Part shown: positions 22,092 to 30,380 of the stretch, in pieces
How the letters are laid out: every line of letters begins with the position of its first letter
Position numbering within the stretch: the stretch's first letter is position 1
Assembly: GCA_030041515.1 (NCBI GenBank)
Contig: JASHNS010000027.1
Coordinates: 18,319 to 82,318, forward strand
Length of the DNA stretch: 64,000 nucleotides
Direction: 5' to 3'
Origin: Acidobacteriaceae bacterium
GTDB taxonomy: Bacteria; Acidobacteriota; Terriglobia; Terriglobales; Acidobacteriaceae
Program-made: the position numbers and the translations under genes
Notes under the pieces: model-generated
The model's database searches: none
What the model was told of the DNA's origin: nothing
What the model saw: only the letters and a program-made list of their open reading frames with translations

Positions 22092-24233
22092 TTATTCTTC
22101 CTCCTCCTCGCCCGCTGGCTTCTTCGCGTTGGCGACAATCTTCTCCATGATCGGCTGCGGAACGAGGTCGTAGTGGTCCATGTCCATGTGGAAGCTGCCG
22201 CGGCCCTGCGTCATCGCGGTGAGGGTTTGGCCGTACGTGAGCATCTCGGCCATGGGAACCTCGGCGCGGATGAGGGTGGTCGCGCCGTGGGATTCCATGC
22301 CCTGGACGCGACCACGGCGCTGATTCAGGTCGCCCATGAGCGCGCCGGCAAACTCTTGGGGAGCTTCGATCTCCACCTTCATGATGGGCTCCAGCAGAGA
22401 CGGCTTGGCCTGCTCCATGCACTTGCGGAAGGCGAGGCGGCCAGCCATCTTGAAAGAGAGCTCATTGGAATCGACATCGTGGTAGCTGCCGTCGTAGAGG
22501 ATGACTTTGAAATCAACGACGGGGTAGCCGGCGAGATAGCCCCGGGCGGCTGATTCCTGAATACCTTTTTCGACGGCGGGGATGAAGTTGCGGGGAATCG
22601 CGCCGCCGAAGACGTCGTTGACGAACTCGAAGCCGCCACCGCGCGGCAGGGGCTCCATTTTGATTTTGCAGTCGCCGTACTGGCCGTGACCGCCAGTCTG
22701 CTTCTTGTGGCGTCCCTGGGCGTCGGCGCGCCCACGGATCGTCTCGCGATAGGGCACGCGGGGCGCCTTCAGCGTCACCTCGGTGTGATAGCGCTTGCGC
22801 AGCTTGTTCACCAGCGATTCGATGTGTGGCTGTCCTGCGGCGGCGATGAGGAACTCGTTCGTCTGCCCGTCGCGGAAGAAGCGCACCATCAGGTCCTCTT
22901 CCATCAGCTTGTGGACGGCGGGTGCGAGCTTGTCCTCATCGGCGCGGGACTTGGGCTCGATGGCCCAGGTCATGGCCGGCTCCGGCAGCGCAACCGGCTC
23001 AAAGAAGATCTCGTGCGCCTTATCGCCGAGGGTGTCGCCGGTCAGGGTTTCCTTCAACTTCGCGACTGCCCCCAGATCGCCGGCGTGAAGCTCAGAGACG
23101 GCTACTGGGTTCCGCCCCTGCATGATCGAGAGGTGCGAAAACTTTTCCGGCGTGCGGCGGCCGAAGTTCTGCACGGACGCGTCGTTCTTCAGGCAGCCGG
23201 AGAAAACCTTGAAAAAGCTGATGCGTCCGGCGAAGGGGTCGGACATCGTCTTGAAAACGTAGAGGGAGAGCGGCTCGGTGTCATCGACTTTGCGAGTGAT
23301 GCCCTCCGATTCCTCGCCGGAGTTTCCGCCGCCGCCGGCAGCGACCGTTTGCAGCGCGGCGCGGGCAGCAACCGGTGCGCGCTCGATGGGCGAGGGCGCA
23401 TAGACTTTGATGAAATCGAGGAGATGATCTGTGGCGACGTTCGCCAGGCCGCTCGCGTAGAGCACGGGGAAGATACGGTCCTCGCGGATAGCTTCGTGGA
23501 GCGCCGAGATGAGGTGCTGCTCGGGGATGGTGCCCTCGCGAAAGAACTCTTCCATCAGCTCGTCTTTGCCTTCGGCCACCAGTTCCACCAGCGTCTCATG
23601 AGCCTGCCGGGCCGCCTCGGCCAAATGGGCAGGAATCTCACCGATCTTCCCGTGGCCGTCGCCGCCTGGGGTGTAGAAGAACGCCTCCATCGTGACAAGA
23701 TCGACGACGCCTTCAAAGCCTTTGTCGCTGGCGATGGGCAGCTGAACCGGGATGCACTGGCGCCCGAAGCGCTCGTGCAGCGTCGAGAGCGTCGTCGCGG
23801 CGGATTCACCCGCGCGCGGGTGATCCATCTGGCTGAGCACAAGGACGCGGGGCAGATTGAATTCTTCGGCGTATTTCCACACGCGCTCGGTCATGGCCTC
23901 CACGCCATCGACGGCATGAACGACGACCAGCGCGGATTCCGCCGGCAACATCGCCGCGCGGGCCTCATGGACGAACATATGAAAGCCGGGAGTGTCGATA
24001 AAATTTGCCTTGATGCCGTTCCATTCGGCGAAGGCCACTGCGTTTTGCATCGTCGTGGCGCGGGCCACGTCTTCCTCGTCATAGGCGGTGACGGCCGAAC
24101 CGTCCTGCACGCGGCCGAGGGTGGGTGTCATTTTGGCGGCATGCAGCAGAGCGGAGACGAGCGTCGTCTTGCCGCTGTGCGCATGCCCCACTACAGCTAC
24201 GTTGCGAATATCACTTCCTGGATAGCTCTTCAT
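22092..24233 (-). CDS. elongation factor G paralogue (FusA2-type GTPase)
   Basis: A 713-residue protein with full EF-G domain order. P-loop GHAHSGKTTL (about residue 16), DTPGFHMF (G3) and SQMDHP in place of the G4 NKxD motif. The RGITI switch I motif of canonical EF-G is replaced by VARATTMQN. Domains II-V follow, including GGHGQYGDCKI and the GALMGDLNQRRGRVQGM signature of domain V. The tail is EEEEE. These changes fit the FusA2-like class rather than the main translocase, which should be encoded elsewhere. Its exact role (ribosome rescue, stress or hibernation) is undefined. Confidence 0.88.
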   Translation of the reverse strand: MKSYPGSDIRNVAVVGHAHSGKTTLVSALLHAAKMTPTLGRVQDGSAVTAYDEEDVARATTMQNAVAFAEWNGIKANFIDTPGFHMFVHEARAAMLPAESALVVVHAVDGVEAMTERVWKYAEEFNLPRVLVLSQMDHPRAGESAATTLSTLHERFGRQCIPVQLPIASDKGFEGVVDLVTMEAFFYTPGGDGHGKIGEIPAHLAEAARQAHETLVELVAEGKDELMEEFFREGTIPEQHLISALHEAIREDRIFPVLYASGLANVATDHLLDFIKVYAPSPIERAPVAARAALQTVAAGGGGNSGEESEGITRKVDDTEPLSLYVFKTMSDPFAGRISFFKVFSGCLKNDASVQNFGRRTPEKFSHLSIMQGRNPVAVSELHAGDLGAVAKLKETLTGDTLGDKAHEIFFEPVALPEPAMTWAIEPKSRADEDKLAPAVHKLMEEDLMVRFFRDGQTNEFLIAAAGQPHIESLVNKLRKRYHTEVTLKAPRVPYRETIRGRADAQGRHKKQTGGHGQYGDCKIKMEPLPRGGGFEFVNDVFGGAIPRNFIPAVEKGIQESAARGYLAGYPVVDFKVILYDGSYHDVDSNELSFKMAGRLAFRKCMEQAKPSLLEPIMKVEIEAPQEFAGALMGDLNQRRGRVQGMESHGATTLIRAEVPMAEMLTYGQTLTAMTQGRGSFHMDMDHYDLVPQPIMEKIVANAKKPAGEEEEE

Positions 24234-24540
24234 ACGAGGCTCCTTGGTGTACGGGATGGTTGCGGCTCATGGAAATCCGGGCCGTTGAGGACGGACCAGT
24301 AGACAGGAGAAGGGCGCCGGCAGGCCGTGATGCCGGGCACAGGGACATCGGGAAGGCGTCGCGGGAGGCGTCAGGGGAGAGGCGGAATGAGTTCCGGCGC
24401 GCGATTGCGGCGGGCCGGAGGTCCTCGTCCGGCATGGGGGGACCCTGGCGGGGGTGGTTTTGGGTCCACCGACCGCAGAAACACGGATGGTAGCACAGCG
24501 AGGGGGTAGCTGGGGACCGGGGGATGGCTGCCGCGGCAGT
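24234..24540. other. 307-bp gap between the EF-G-like and YbjQ genes
   Basis: Both flanking genes are on the minus strand. The stretch is G-rich on the plus strand and contains open frames in several phases but none with a start, ribosome site and protein-like composition. The EF-G-like gene's promoter probably lies here; I could not place it. Confidence 0.5.
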
Positions 24541-24891
24541 CTATCGGATCGGCTCGACGATGACCGCGGTGCCGTAGGCCAGGACTTCCGTGACGCCCTG
24601 CATGATCTCGGTGGCGTCGTAGCGCGCGCCAATCACGGCGTTGGCGCCCATCTGGCCAGCGTGCTCCAGCATCAGGTTGAAGGAGTCCTCGCGGGTTTGC
24701 TCGCACATTTTGGTGAACAGCGAGATGTTGCCGCCGACCATGGTCTGCAGGCTGGCGCCAATTGTGCCGAAGACGGAGCGCGAGCGCACAACGATGCCGC
24801 GCGCCATGCCCAGGGTGCGCACGATGCGGTAGTTGTCGAGCTCGAACGCGGTGGTGACCATCTCGTGGGCTACAAGTCCTGTGGGTGGCAT
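24541..24891 (-). CDS. YbjQ/UPF0145 family protein
   Basis: A 116-residue protein (start may instead be the internal ATG giving MVTTAFEL). The sequence follows the YbjQ pattern: beta-strand YRIVRTLGMARGIVVRS, the VGGNISLFTKMCEQTREDSF helix region and the signature GANAVIGARYD, then YGTAVIVE. Family members form pentamers and are sometimes called heavy-metal-binding, but a biochemical role is not established. It stands alone. Confidence 0.88.
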   Translation of the reverse strand: MPPTGLVAHEMVTTAFELDNYRIVRTLGMARGIVVRSRSVFGTIGASLQTMVGGNISLFTKMCEQTREDSFNLMLEHAGQMGANAVIGARYDATEIMQGVTEVLAYGTAVIVEPIR

Positions 24892-25006
24892 ATGCGCAAC
24901 ATGCTACGCCGGATCGGCGCGGAGGGTGAGGTATTTTTCAGCGCAGGGGGGCTGGTTTCGCTCTATCCTGATTGCGCAGGAGGGGGATCGGCGCATCCCA
25001 AAATTT

Positions 25007-25198
25007 GTGAGCCAGCATTTCAACTGGATCTGGTTTCTGGGAGCGGCGGTCTGGTTTTTCGACGCCGCGATGGGCATGCACCACGGCGCGCTGGGCGTGG
25101 GGCTTGCGGATGCGGGGATTTCTGCACTCTTCCTCGGGATTGGCATCTTCTTCCGGCGTCAGGCGAAACGCCAGCATGGCCGCGACAGCCAACGGTGA
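25007..25198 (+). CDS. small two-helix membrane protein
   Basis: 63 residues from GTG: VSQHFNWIWFLGAAVWFFDA, then MGMHHGALGVGLADAG, a second helix and a basic end RRQAKRQHGRDSQR. The frame is open further upstream but lacks an ATG with a good ribosome site; a GGAGGGGG lies 21 bp before the GTG, so the start is uncertain. Unknown function. Confidence 0.45.
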   Translation: MSQHFNWIWFLGAAVWFFDAAMGMHHGALGVGLADAGISALFLGIGIFFRRQAKRQHGRDSQR

Positions 25199-25243
25199 AG
25201 CGAGTACGGATCGGCACGTGAGAGCGCACCGATCCCCTCCCCG

Positions 25244-26632
25244 TCAGTGGCTGCTCTTGCTCGGCCGGGCCAATTCCTCTTCAGCGACTCGTACGCACTC
25301 CTCGAGAATGTCGAGGGCCACGTCCATTTCCTGCTCGCCGACGATCAACGGAGGCGCCAGCCGCAGGGAATTCTCGCCGCAGCCCAGGATCAGCAGACCG
25401 CGCTCGAAGGCCAGTTCCACAATGCGGTCGCGGAGCTCCGGCGCTGTTTCGCGCGTTTTCTGATCCTTGACGATCTCGATCCCGATCATCAGTCCGCGGC
25501 CGCGCACATCGCCCACGACCGGGTGCCGGGAAGGCCAGCTCTTCAGCCGGCGGAACGCCTGTTCGCCCCGCTGTGCCGCGTTCCCCAGGCCGTCGCGCTC
25601 CAGCACGTCCAGCGTTGCCAGCGCAGCGGCGATACAAACTGGGTTGCCCCCGAAGGTCGAAGCGTGTGAACCTGGCTTCCAGTCCATGATGTCGGCGCGG
25701 CTCATGCACACGCCCAGCGGCATGCCGGAGGCAATGCCTTTGGCCATGCAGACGATGTCCGGCTCGACCCCGGTGTGCTCGATGGCCCACCACTTGCCGG
25801 TGCGGCCGGCGCCGGACTGGACCTCGTCCGCGACAAGCAGAATGCCGTGCTTGTCGCAGATGCGGCGCAGCTCCTGCATGAAGATTGTCGGCGCAACCAC
25901 GTAGCCGCCTTCGCCCTGGATGGGCTCGACGAAGATCGCCGCGACTTCTTCCGGCGCGAGCGTCGTATGGAAGAGCTTGTCCTCGATGTAGCGTGCACAT
26001 CCCAGCGCGAAGGCCTCGGCCTCCTGCGGGCCGCCCTCGCAGCCGCGGTAGGCATAGGGATAGCGAATATGCGTCACTCCGGGAACGAGCGGCGCGAAAC
26101 GGCGGCGCTGCTGCGGTTTGGAGGCAGTGAGCGACAAGGCGCCCATGGTGCGCCCGTGGAACGCGCCCAGAAAGGCGATGATGTTCTGGCGTTGGGTGTG
26201 GTATCGGGCCAGCTTCAGCGCGCATTCGATCGCCTCGGCGCCGGAGTTGCCGTAGTAGAAGCGGTGCGGCCCGCGCATAGGCGCTATTTTGGAGAGCCGC
26301 TCGGAGAGCGTGACCAGGCTTTCGTAATAGAAATCCGTGCCGGACATGTGGATGAGCTCGCCGGCCTGCTTCTGGATGGCGCCAACCACTTCAGGATGGC
26401 AATGGCCGGTGGAGCACACAGCAATGCCTGCGGCGAAGTCGAGGAACTCGTTGCCGTCGACATCTTCCACGCGGACGCCGCGGCCTCGCTTTGCGACCAA
26501 AGGGTACGAACGCGTGTAGCTGGGCGAAATCCAGTGATCGTCGGCATCGACGATGCGGCGGGCGTTGGGCCCGGGCAGGGAACCGTGGAGTTTGGGGCCA
26601 TACTGCGCGAGAACTTCGGAAGAAATCGTCAT
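25244..26632 (-). CDS. class III PLP-dependent aminotransferase (GabT/ArgD-like)
   Basis: A 462-residue protein with AAGGAG before ATG. Seen: SGAEAIECALKLAR (cofactor phosphate loop), LLVADEVQSGAGRTGKWW (Asp contacting the PLP ring nitrogen) and the lysine in CMAKGIASGMPLG (about residue 298). Length and N-terminal extension fit omega-aminotransferases acting on 4-aminobutyrate, ornithine or similar amines with 2-oxoglutarate. No pathway partner is adjacent, so the substrate is open. Confidence 0.9.
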   Translation of the reverse strand: MTISSEVLAQYGPKLHGSLPGPNARRIVDADDHWISPSYTRSYPLVAKRGRGVRVEDVDGNEFLDFAAGIAVCSTGHCHPEVVGAIQKQAGELIHMSGTDFYYESLVTLSERLSKIAPMRGPHRFYYGNSGAEAIECALKLARYHTQRQNIIAFLGAFHGRTMGALSLTASKPQQRRRFAPLVPGVTHIRYPYAYRGCEGGPQEAEAFALGCARYIEDKLFHTTLAPEEVAAIFVEPIQGEGGYVVAPTIFMQELRRICDKHGILLVADEVQSGAGRTGKWWAIEHTGVEPDIVCMAKGIASGMPLGVCMSRADIMDWKPGSHASTFGGNPVCIAAALATLDVLERDGLGNAAQRGEQAFRRLKSWPSRHPVVGDVRGRGLMIGIEIVKDQKTRETAPELRDRIVELAFERGLLILGCGENSLRLAPPLIVGEQEMDVALDILEECVRVAEEELARPSKSSH

Positions 26633-26992
26633 GGGGATTCTCCTTGCGTGCTGAAGGCGGAGGTCAGGACCATCGGAAAAATGGCGCGTGGGGAGAAAAG
26701 TCCTGTTCGGGCACGGCGCTGAGGGTCTGGGGAGGCGCCGGAGCAGCGGTGACTAGTCGCTGCCGAACAGGCTCGGTCGCGTGCGGGTGGGCAATACGCG
26801 CAGGAAGCGGCGCGGGGCGATGGCGCGGACGAGATTCCGGCTCCAGTAGTGGCGTGCGGACGAATTGGAGGCGACGCGGCGCATCGTTACGGTTCACTGA
26901 GGATAGCACGCAAGCGAGAGACTCTGCACGAAAGGAACCCCTCCCGTGCCGCTCGATTTCTTGCCGGTGCCCGAGCCTTCTATACTGGATGT
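26633..26992. other. 360-bp divergent intergenic region
   Basis: Lies between the aminotransferase (minus) and nuoI (plus). Frames extending nuoI upstream are open but rich in Arg/Gly and not protein-like. A TATACT at 26981-26986 lies 6 bp before the nuoI ATG and could be the -10 box of a near-leaderless promoter. Nothing else recognised. Confidence 0.4.
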
Positions 26993-27487
26993 ATGTCTAT
27001 CGTGCGCAACGCAGCGGCTATCGCCAAAGGCATGAGCATCACCTTCCGCGAGATGTTTCAGCCCACGGAAGTGGAGAATTATCCGGACGGCAAGGGACCG
27101 ACGCGCGGAGCGGTGCTGCAGGAGCGCTTTCGCGGCGCGCACGTGCTCCAGCGCGATGAGAACGGCCTGGAGAAGTGCGTGGCGTGCTTCCTGTGCGCGG
27201 CGGCCTGCCCCTCGAACTGCATTTACATCGAGGCGGCGGAGAACACGGCGGAGAAACGCATCTCCTCGGCCGAGCGGTACGCGAAGGTCTATAACATCGA
27301 CTACAACCGGTGCATCTTCTGCGGCTACTGCGTGGAAGCGTGCCCGACCGACGCGATCACGCACGGGCACGGGTTTGAGCTGGCCAGCCTGAACGCCACG
27401 AATCTGGTGATGCGTAAGGAAGACATGCTGGTGCCGGGGGTGGGCATGCCGGGGCGACCGGTGGTCGGGGCGGATTCGACGAAGTAA
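26993..27487 (+). CDS. nuoI: NADH-quinone oxidoreductase subunit I (NuoI)
   Basis: A 164-residue protein with two 4Fe-4S cluster motifs: CVACFLCAAACP (about residues 61-72) and CIFCGYCVEACPTDAI (about 105-120). It has the family N-terminal amphipathic helix (GMSITFREMFQPTEVENYPD). NuoI carries clusters N6a/N6b, passing electrons toward NuoB and quinone in complex I. It is not next to other nuo genes here, unlike the usual 13-14-gene operon. It is either a displaced sole copy or an extra paralogue. Confidence 0.9.
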   Translation: MSIVRNAAAIAKGMSITFREMFQPTEVENYPDGKGPTRGAVLQERFRGAHVLQRDENGLEKCVACFLCAAACPSNCIYIEAAENTAEKRISSAERYAKVYNIDYNRCIFCGYCVEACPTDAITHGHGFELASLNATNLVMRKEDMLVPGVGMPGRPVVGADSTK

Positions 27488-27589
27488 GGCCCACACTTCT
27501 TTCGCCAGCAGCTCGCGCACGGGAACATTTCCAGGTTCGCCAGGATTTACGATGAGAGGTTCGAAGGCCGAGCCAAAGGATCTCTGTCG

Positions 27590-29125
27590 ATGCGAGCAAT
27601 TCGCAGTGTTCTTTCTGCCGCTTTGTTGGTGATTCCTCTTCTTTGCTCCGCGCAGGGCGTCACGCCGCAGCCATCGCCCAGAGCGCGCGTCACCCTCGCG
27701 CAGGGCGCGCTCGAAGGAATCGAACCGTCTCCCGGCATCTTCGCCTACTTCGGCATTCCCTTTGCGCAGCCTCCCGTCGGCGATCTGCGCTGGAAGCCCC
27801 CGCAACCCCCCCGAGCCTGGCAGGGAACGCGCATCGCCGACCATCACGGCGCTCCGTGTCCCCAGCTCGACGAGGGATGGAACCACTGGGACTCGCAGCA
27901 CTGGAGCGAGGACTGTCTGCACCTGGACGTGTGGACGCCGGCGGGCGCGCATAACCTGCCGGTGATGTTCTACATCCACGGTGGATCGAACCTGGCCGGC
28001 GACGGCTTTGCCGATGGCAAGCCGCTGGTACGTCACGGGGTCGTTTTCGTGTCGGTCAATTACCGCATGGACATCTTTGGCTGGTTCCGCACGCCTGAGC
28101 TGGACGCCGAATCTCCCCGCCGCGCCTCGGGCGACTACGGGTTACTCGATCAGATTGCCGCGCTGCAGTGGGTCCACGACAACATCGCGAAGTTTGGCGG
28201 CGATCCGAGCAAGGTGATGATCTTCGGCCAGTCCGCTGGTGCGGTGGACACCGGGCTGCTGCTGGCGTCGCCTCTTGCGCGCGGCTTGTTCCGCGCCGCA
28301 CTGGAAGAAAGCGGACAAGTTCTGGGACTGATGCCGACTTCCGCCCAGGGAGAATCGGAGACGGCCTGGGCGCCCGTGGCGAAGGCGCTCGGAGCCACGC
28401 TGGCGGCGCAACGGGCCATGCCGGCCGCGCAGGTGATGGCCATTGACGCGCAGGCTCCCAAACCGGCGTCAGTGAACTGGTGGGGCTATCGCGGAGCCAG
28501 CGTGGACGGATGGGTCCTGCCCGAAATGCCGTGGCGAGTCTACCAGGACGGCAAAGAGGCGCCGGTGGCACTGGTCCTCGGCACCAATGTGCAGGAGATT
28601 GTGCCCGAAGGTGAAACCCTCAATGATCTGCGCCACGACATGGCGGAGATACTGGGATACAAGGCGGCGGCGCAACTGGAGACGCTCTACGACAAAACGC
28701 CGGACCCGTTGCTGGGGACGCCGGAGACGCGGTTCGAAACCGATCACGACTTTCACTGCGCCGTCCGGCTGCTGGCAGCGTGGCATGCGTCGCATGGGTT
28801 CCCGACGTGGGTGTATCGCTTCGACCGGCCGGATCCGGGAGACGCCTCGGCCATCCATACGTCGGAGCTGTATTACGTCTTCTCGTTCCAGCACAAAGTC
28901 AAACCGTCGCCCCAAGACATGGAGATTGCGCACGCCATGCACGAGTACTGGACCAGCTTTGCGAAGAACGCCGTCCCCACCGGGCCAGCGGCGTGGCCGC
29001 AGTACCAGGCGAAGCAGTTCGGGCCGTGGCTGAAAATTCCGAAAACGGGCACCGACATCCACGCGGACGACACGCCCTTCGGCGGGGATGCCTGCGCGAT
29101 CATGGATCCGGCGTATCCGAAGTGA
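27590..29125 (+). CDS. secreted type B carboxylesterase
   Basis: A 511-residue protein with a signal peptide (MRAIRSVLSAALLVIPLLCS). Carboxylesterase/lipase family motifs are complete: EDCLHLDVWTP, FYIHGGSNLAGDG (oxyanion hole), nucleophile elbow FGQSAGAVDTG (about residue 212) and catalytic His region SAIHTSELYYVF. Hydrolyses carboxylic esters; probably periplasmic. It converges on another, unrelated esterase gene with 24 bp between. Confidence 0.9.
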   Translation: MRAIRSVLSAALLVIPLLCSAQGVTPQPSPRARVTLAQGALEGIEPSPGIFAYFGIPFAQPPVGDLRWKPPQPPRAWQGTRIADHHGAPCPQLDEGWNHWDSQHWSEDCLHLDVWTPAGAHNLPVMFYIHGGSNLAGDGFADGKPLVRHGVVFVSVNYRMDIFGWFRTPELDAESPRRASGDYGLLDQIAALQWVHDNIAKFGGDPSKVMIFGQSAGAVDTGLLLASPLARGLFRAALEESGQVLGLMPTSAQGESETAWAPVAKALGATLAAQRAMPAAQVMAIDAQAPKPASVNWWGYRGASVDGWVLPEMPWRVYQDGKEAPVALVLGTNVQEIVPEGETLNDLRHDMAEILGYKAAAQLETLYDKTPDPLLGTPETRFETDHDFHCAVRLLAAWHASHGFPTWVYRFDRPDPGDASAIHTSELYYVFSFQHKVKPSPQDMEIAHAMHEYWTSFAKNAVPTGPAAWPQYQAKQFGPWLKIPKTGTDIHADDTPFGGDACAIMDPAYPK

Positions 29126-29149
29126 GCGAAGCTCCGTCGGAGGGCTCGC

Positions 29150-30256
29150 TCAATTCTTTGTGGCCCGATACCCCTCCCACACATACTCCAGCGCCTCAGG
29201 CAGCGTCTGCATCTTCACCGCGTGATCCACATGTCCCGCGTTGCGGGCAAAGATGAACTGATAGGGGTAGCCCTTTGCGGCCAGCGCCTTCGCCATGTCC
29301 TCGTTGGCGACCACCCAGTCGTGCATGCCGTCGCGCATGTCGTTGGGGTTGTAGAGGTCGCGGTCGCCGACCTCCATCCAGATGCGCAGCGGCTTGCGCG
29401 GGCTCGCCGGAATCAGCTTGTGCGCCAGGTCCCACGCGCCGTCGGGCGTCTTCGGATTCCACGGCCACTGCTGGTTGACGTACGTGCCTGAATACGACAG
29501 CACGCGGTGGTAGAGCTCCGGGTGATACCACGCCATGATGAAGGCTGCAGCCGCGCCCGAACTGCCGCCCATCGCTGCGCGGCCGTCCGGATTGCGCGTG
29601 AGGCGTACATGGCATTTCGACTCTACGAGCGGAAGAACCTCGTGCTCGACCCACTCCGCGTATTTGCCGGACATGGTGTCGTATTCGAGCCCGCGCTCGC
29701 TGCCCTGGGCGTCGCCTCCGCCGTTCTCGATGGAAATCGCAATCAGCGCCGGCACCTTCTTTTCGAAGATGAGATTATCGAGCGCGGTAAACAGGCTGGG
29801 ATCCGGGCCGTCCTGCTCGACGAGAAATGGGGCTGGGGTTACTGGCATGTACTCGCGCGGCACATAGACGGTAACTGTCCGCGTCCACGGAGCCGGATGG
29901 CTGGTGGTGACGATGAGCCTCCTGGGATTCTTCGGGTCATGCATGCCGAAGGTATGCGGTTCGCGCGCGATGCCCGGATAATACTTCGATTGCGCCGAGG
30001 TGATTGTAAAGACGAAAATTCGGCCCTGTGGTACGCCCGGATGGATGCTCATCTCCTGCGCTTCCGGATGAGTGGGGCCGATGATGAAGTTGCCGTTCGC
30101 ATCGGCCGGTGGCACTTGACCATTCGGCAGCTCCGTCGCCTGCACGAATCCCGGACCCAGCGGATTGCGCACCGGCGCGCTCTGCGCCGCTGCTCCCGCC
30201 GCCAGCAGCAGCCCCGCCAGGCCCATCCATCCCATTCGCATGCGTTTTCTCGCCAT
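29150..30256 (-). CDS. secreted esterase of the esterase-D/feruloyl-esterase-like type
   Basis: A 368-residue protein from the ATG giving MARKRMRMGW, followed by a signal peptide (LAGLLLAAGAAAQ). Alpha/beta-hydrolase core: YVPREYMP strand, nucleophile elbow GGSSGAAAAF, acid in EVGDRDLYNPND and His in NAGHVDH. An N-terminal immunoglobulin-like sandwich (residues about 50-150) precedes the core, as in Fes/IroE-like and feruloyl esterases. Divergent from metH with 124 bp between. Confidence 0.85.
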   Translation of the reverse strand: MARKRMRMGWMGLAGLLLAAGAAAQSAPVRNPLGPGFVQATELPNGQVPPADANGNFIIGPTHPEAQEMSIHPGVPQGRIFVFTITSAQSKYYPGIAREPHTFGMHDPKNPRRLIVTTSHPAPWTRTVTVYVPREYMPVTPAPFLVEQDGPDPSLFTALDNLIFEKKVPALIAISIENGGGDAQGSERGLEYDTMSGKYAEWVEHEVLPLVESKCHVRLTRNPDGRAAMGGSSGAAAAFIMAWYHPELYHRVLSYSGTYVNQQWPWNPKTPDGAWDLAHKLIPASPRKPLRIWMEVGDRDLYNPNDMRDGMHDWVVANEDMAKALAAKGYPYQFIFARNAGHVDHAVKMQTLPEALEYVWEGYRATKN

Positions 30257-30380
30257 TCGGTGGCCCTTTCTCAGGGGAATTGTGACGGCCGGGATAGTGT
30301 AGAGCAAAGCTGCACGAGTTGCCTCGCCGCGCTTCGAGAATCGCGCGCAATTGGTTAGCATCAAATGGACTCCCCAACTT

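Noticed and set aside
22686..24302. 538-codon open frame antisense to the EF-G-like gene
   Set aside because: No ribosome site or recognisable motif; explained by codon-position GC bias of the real gene.
30257..30380. Possible cobalamin or SAM riboswitch upstream of metH
   Set aside because: Only 124 bp between divergent genes, and no conserved B12-box or SAM-core sequence could be found.
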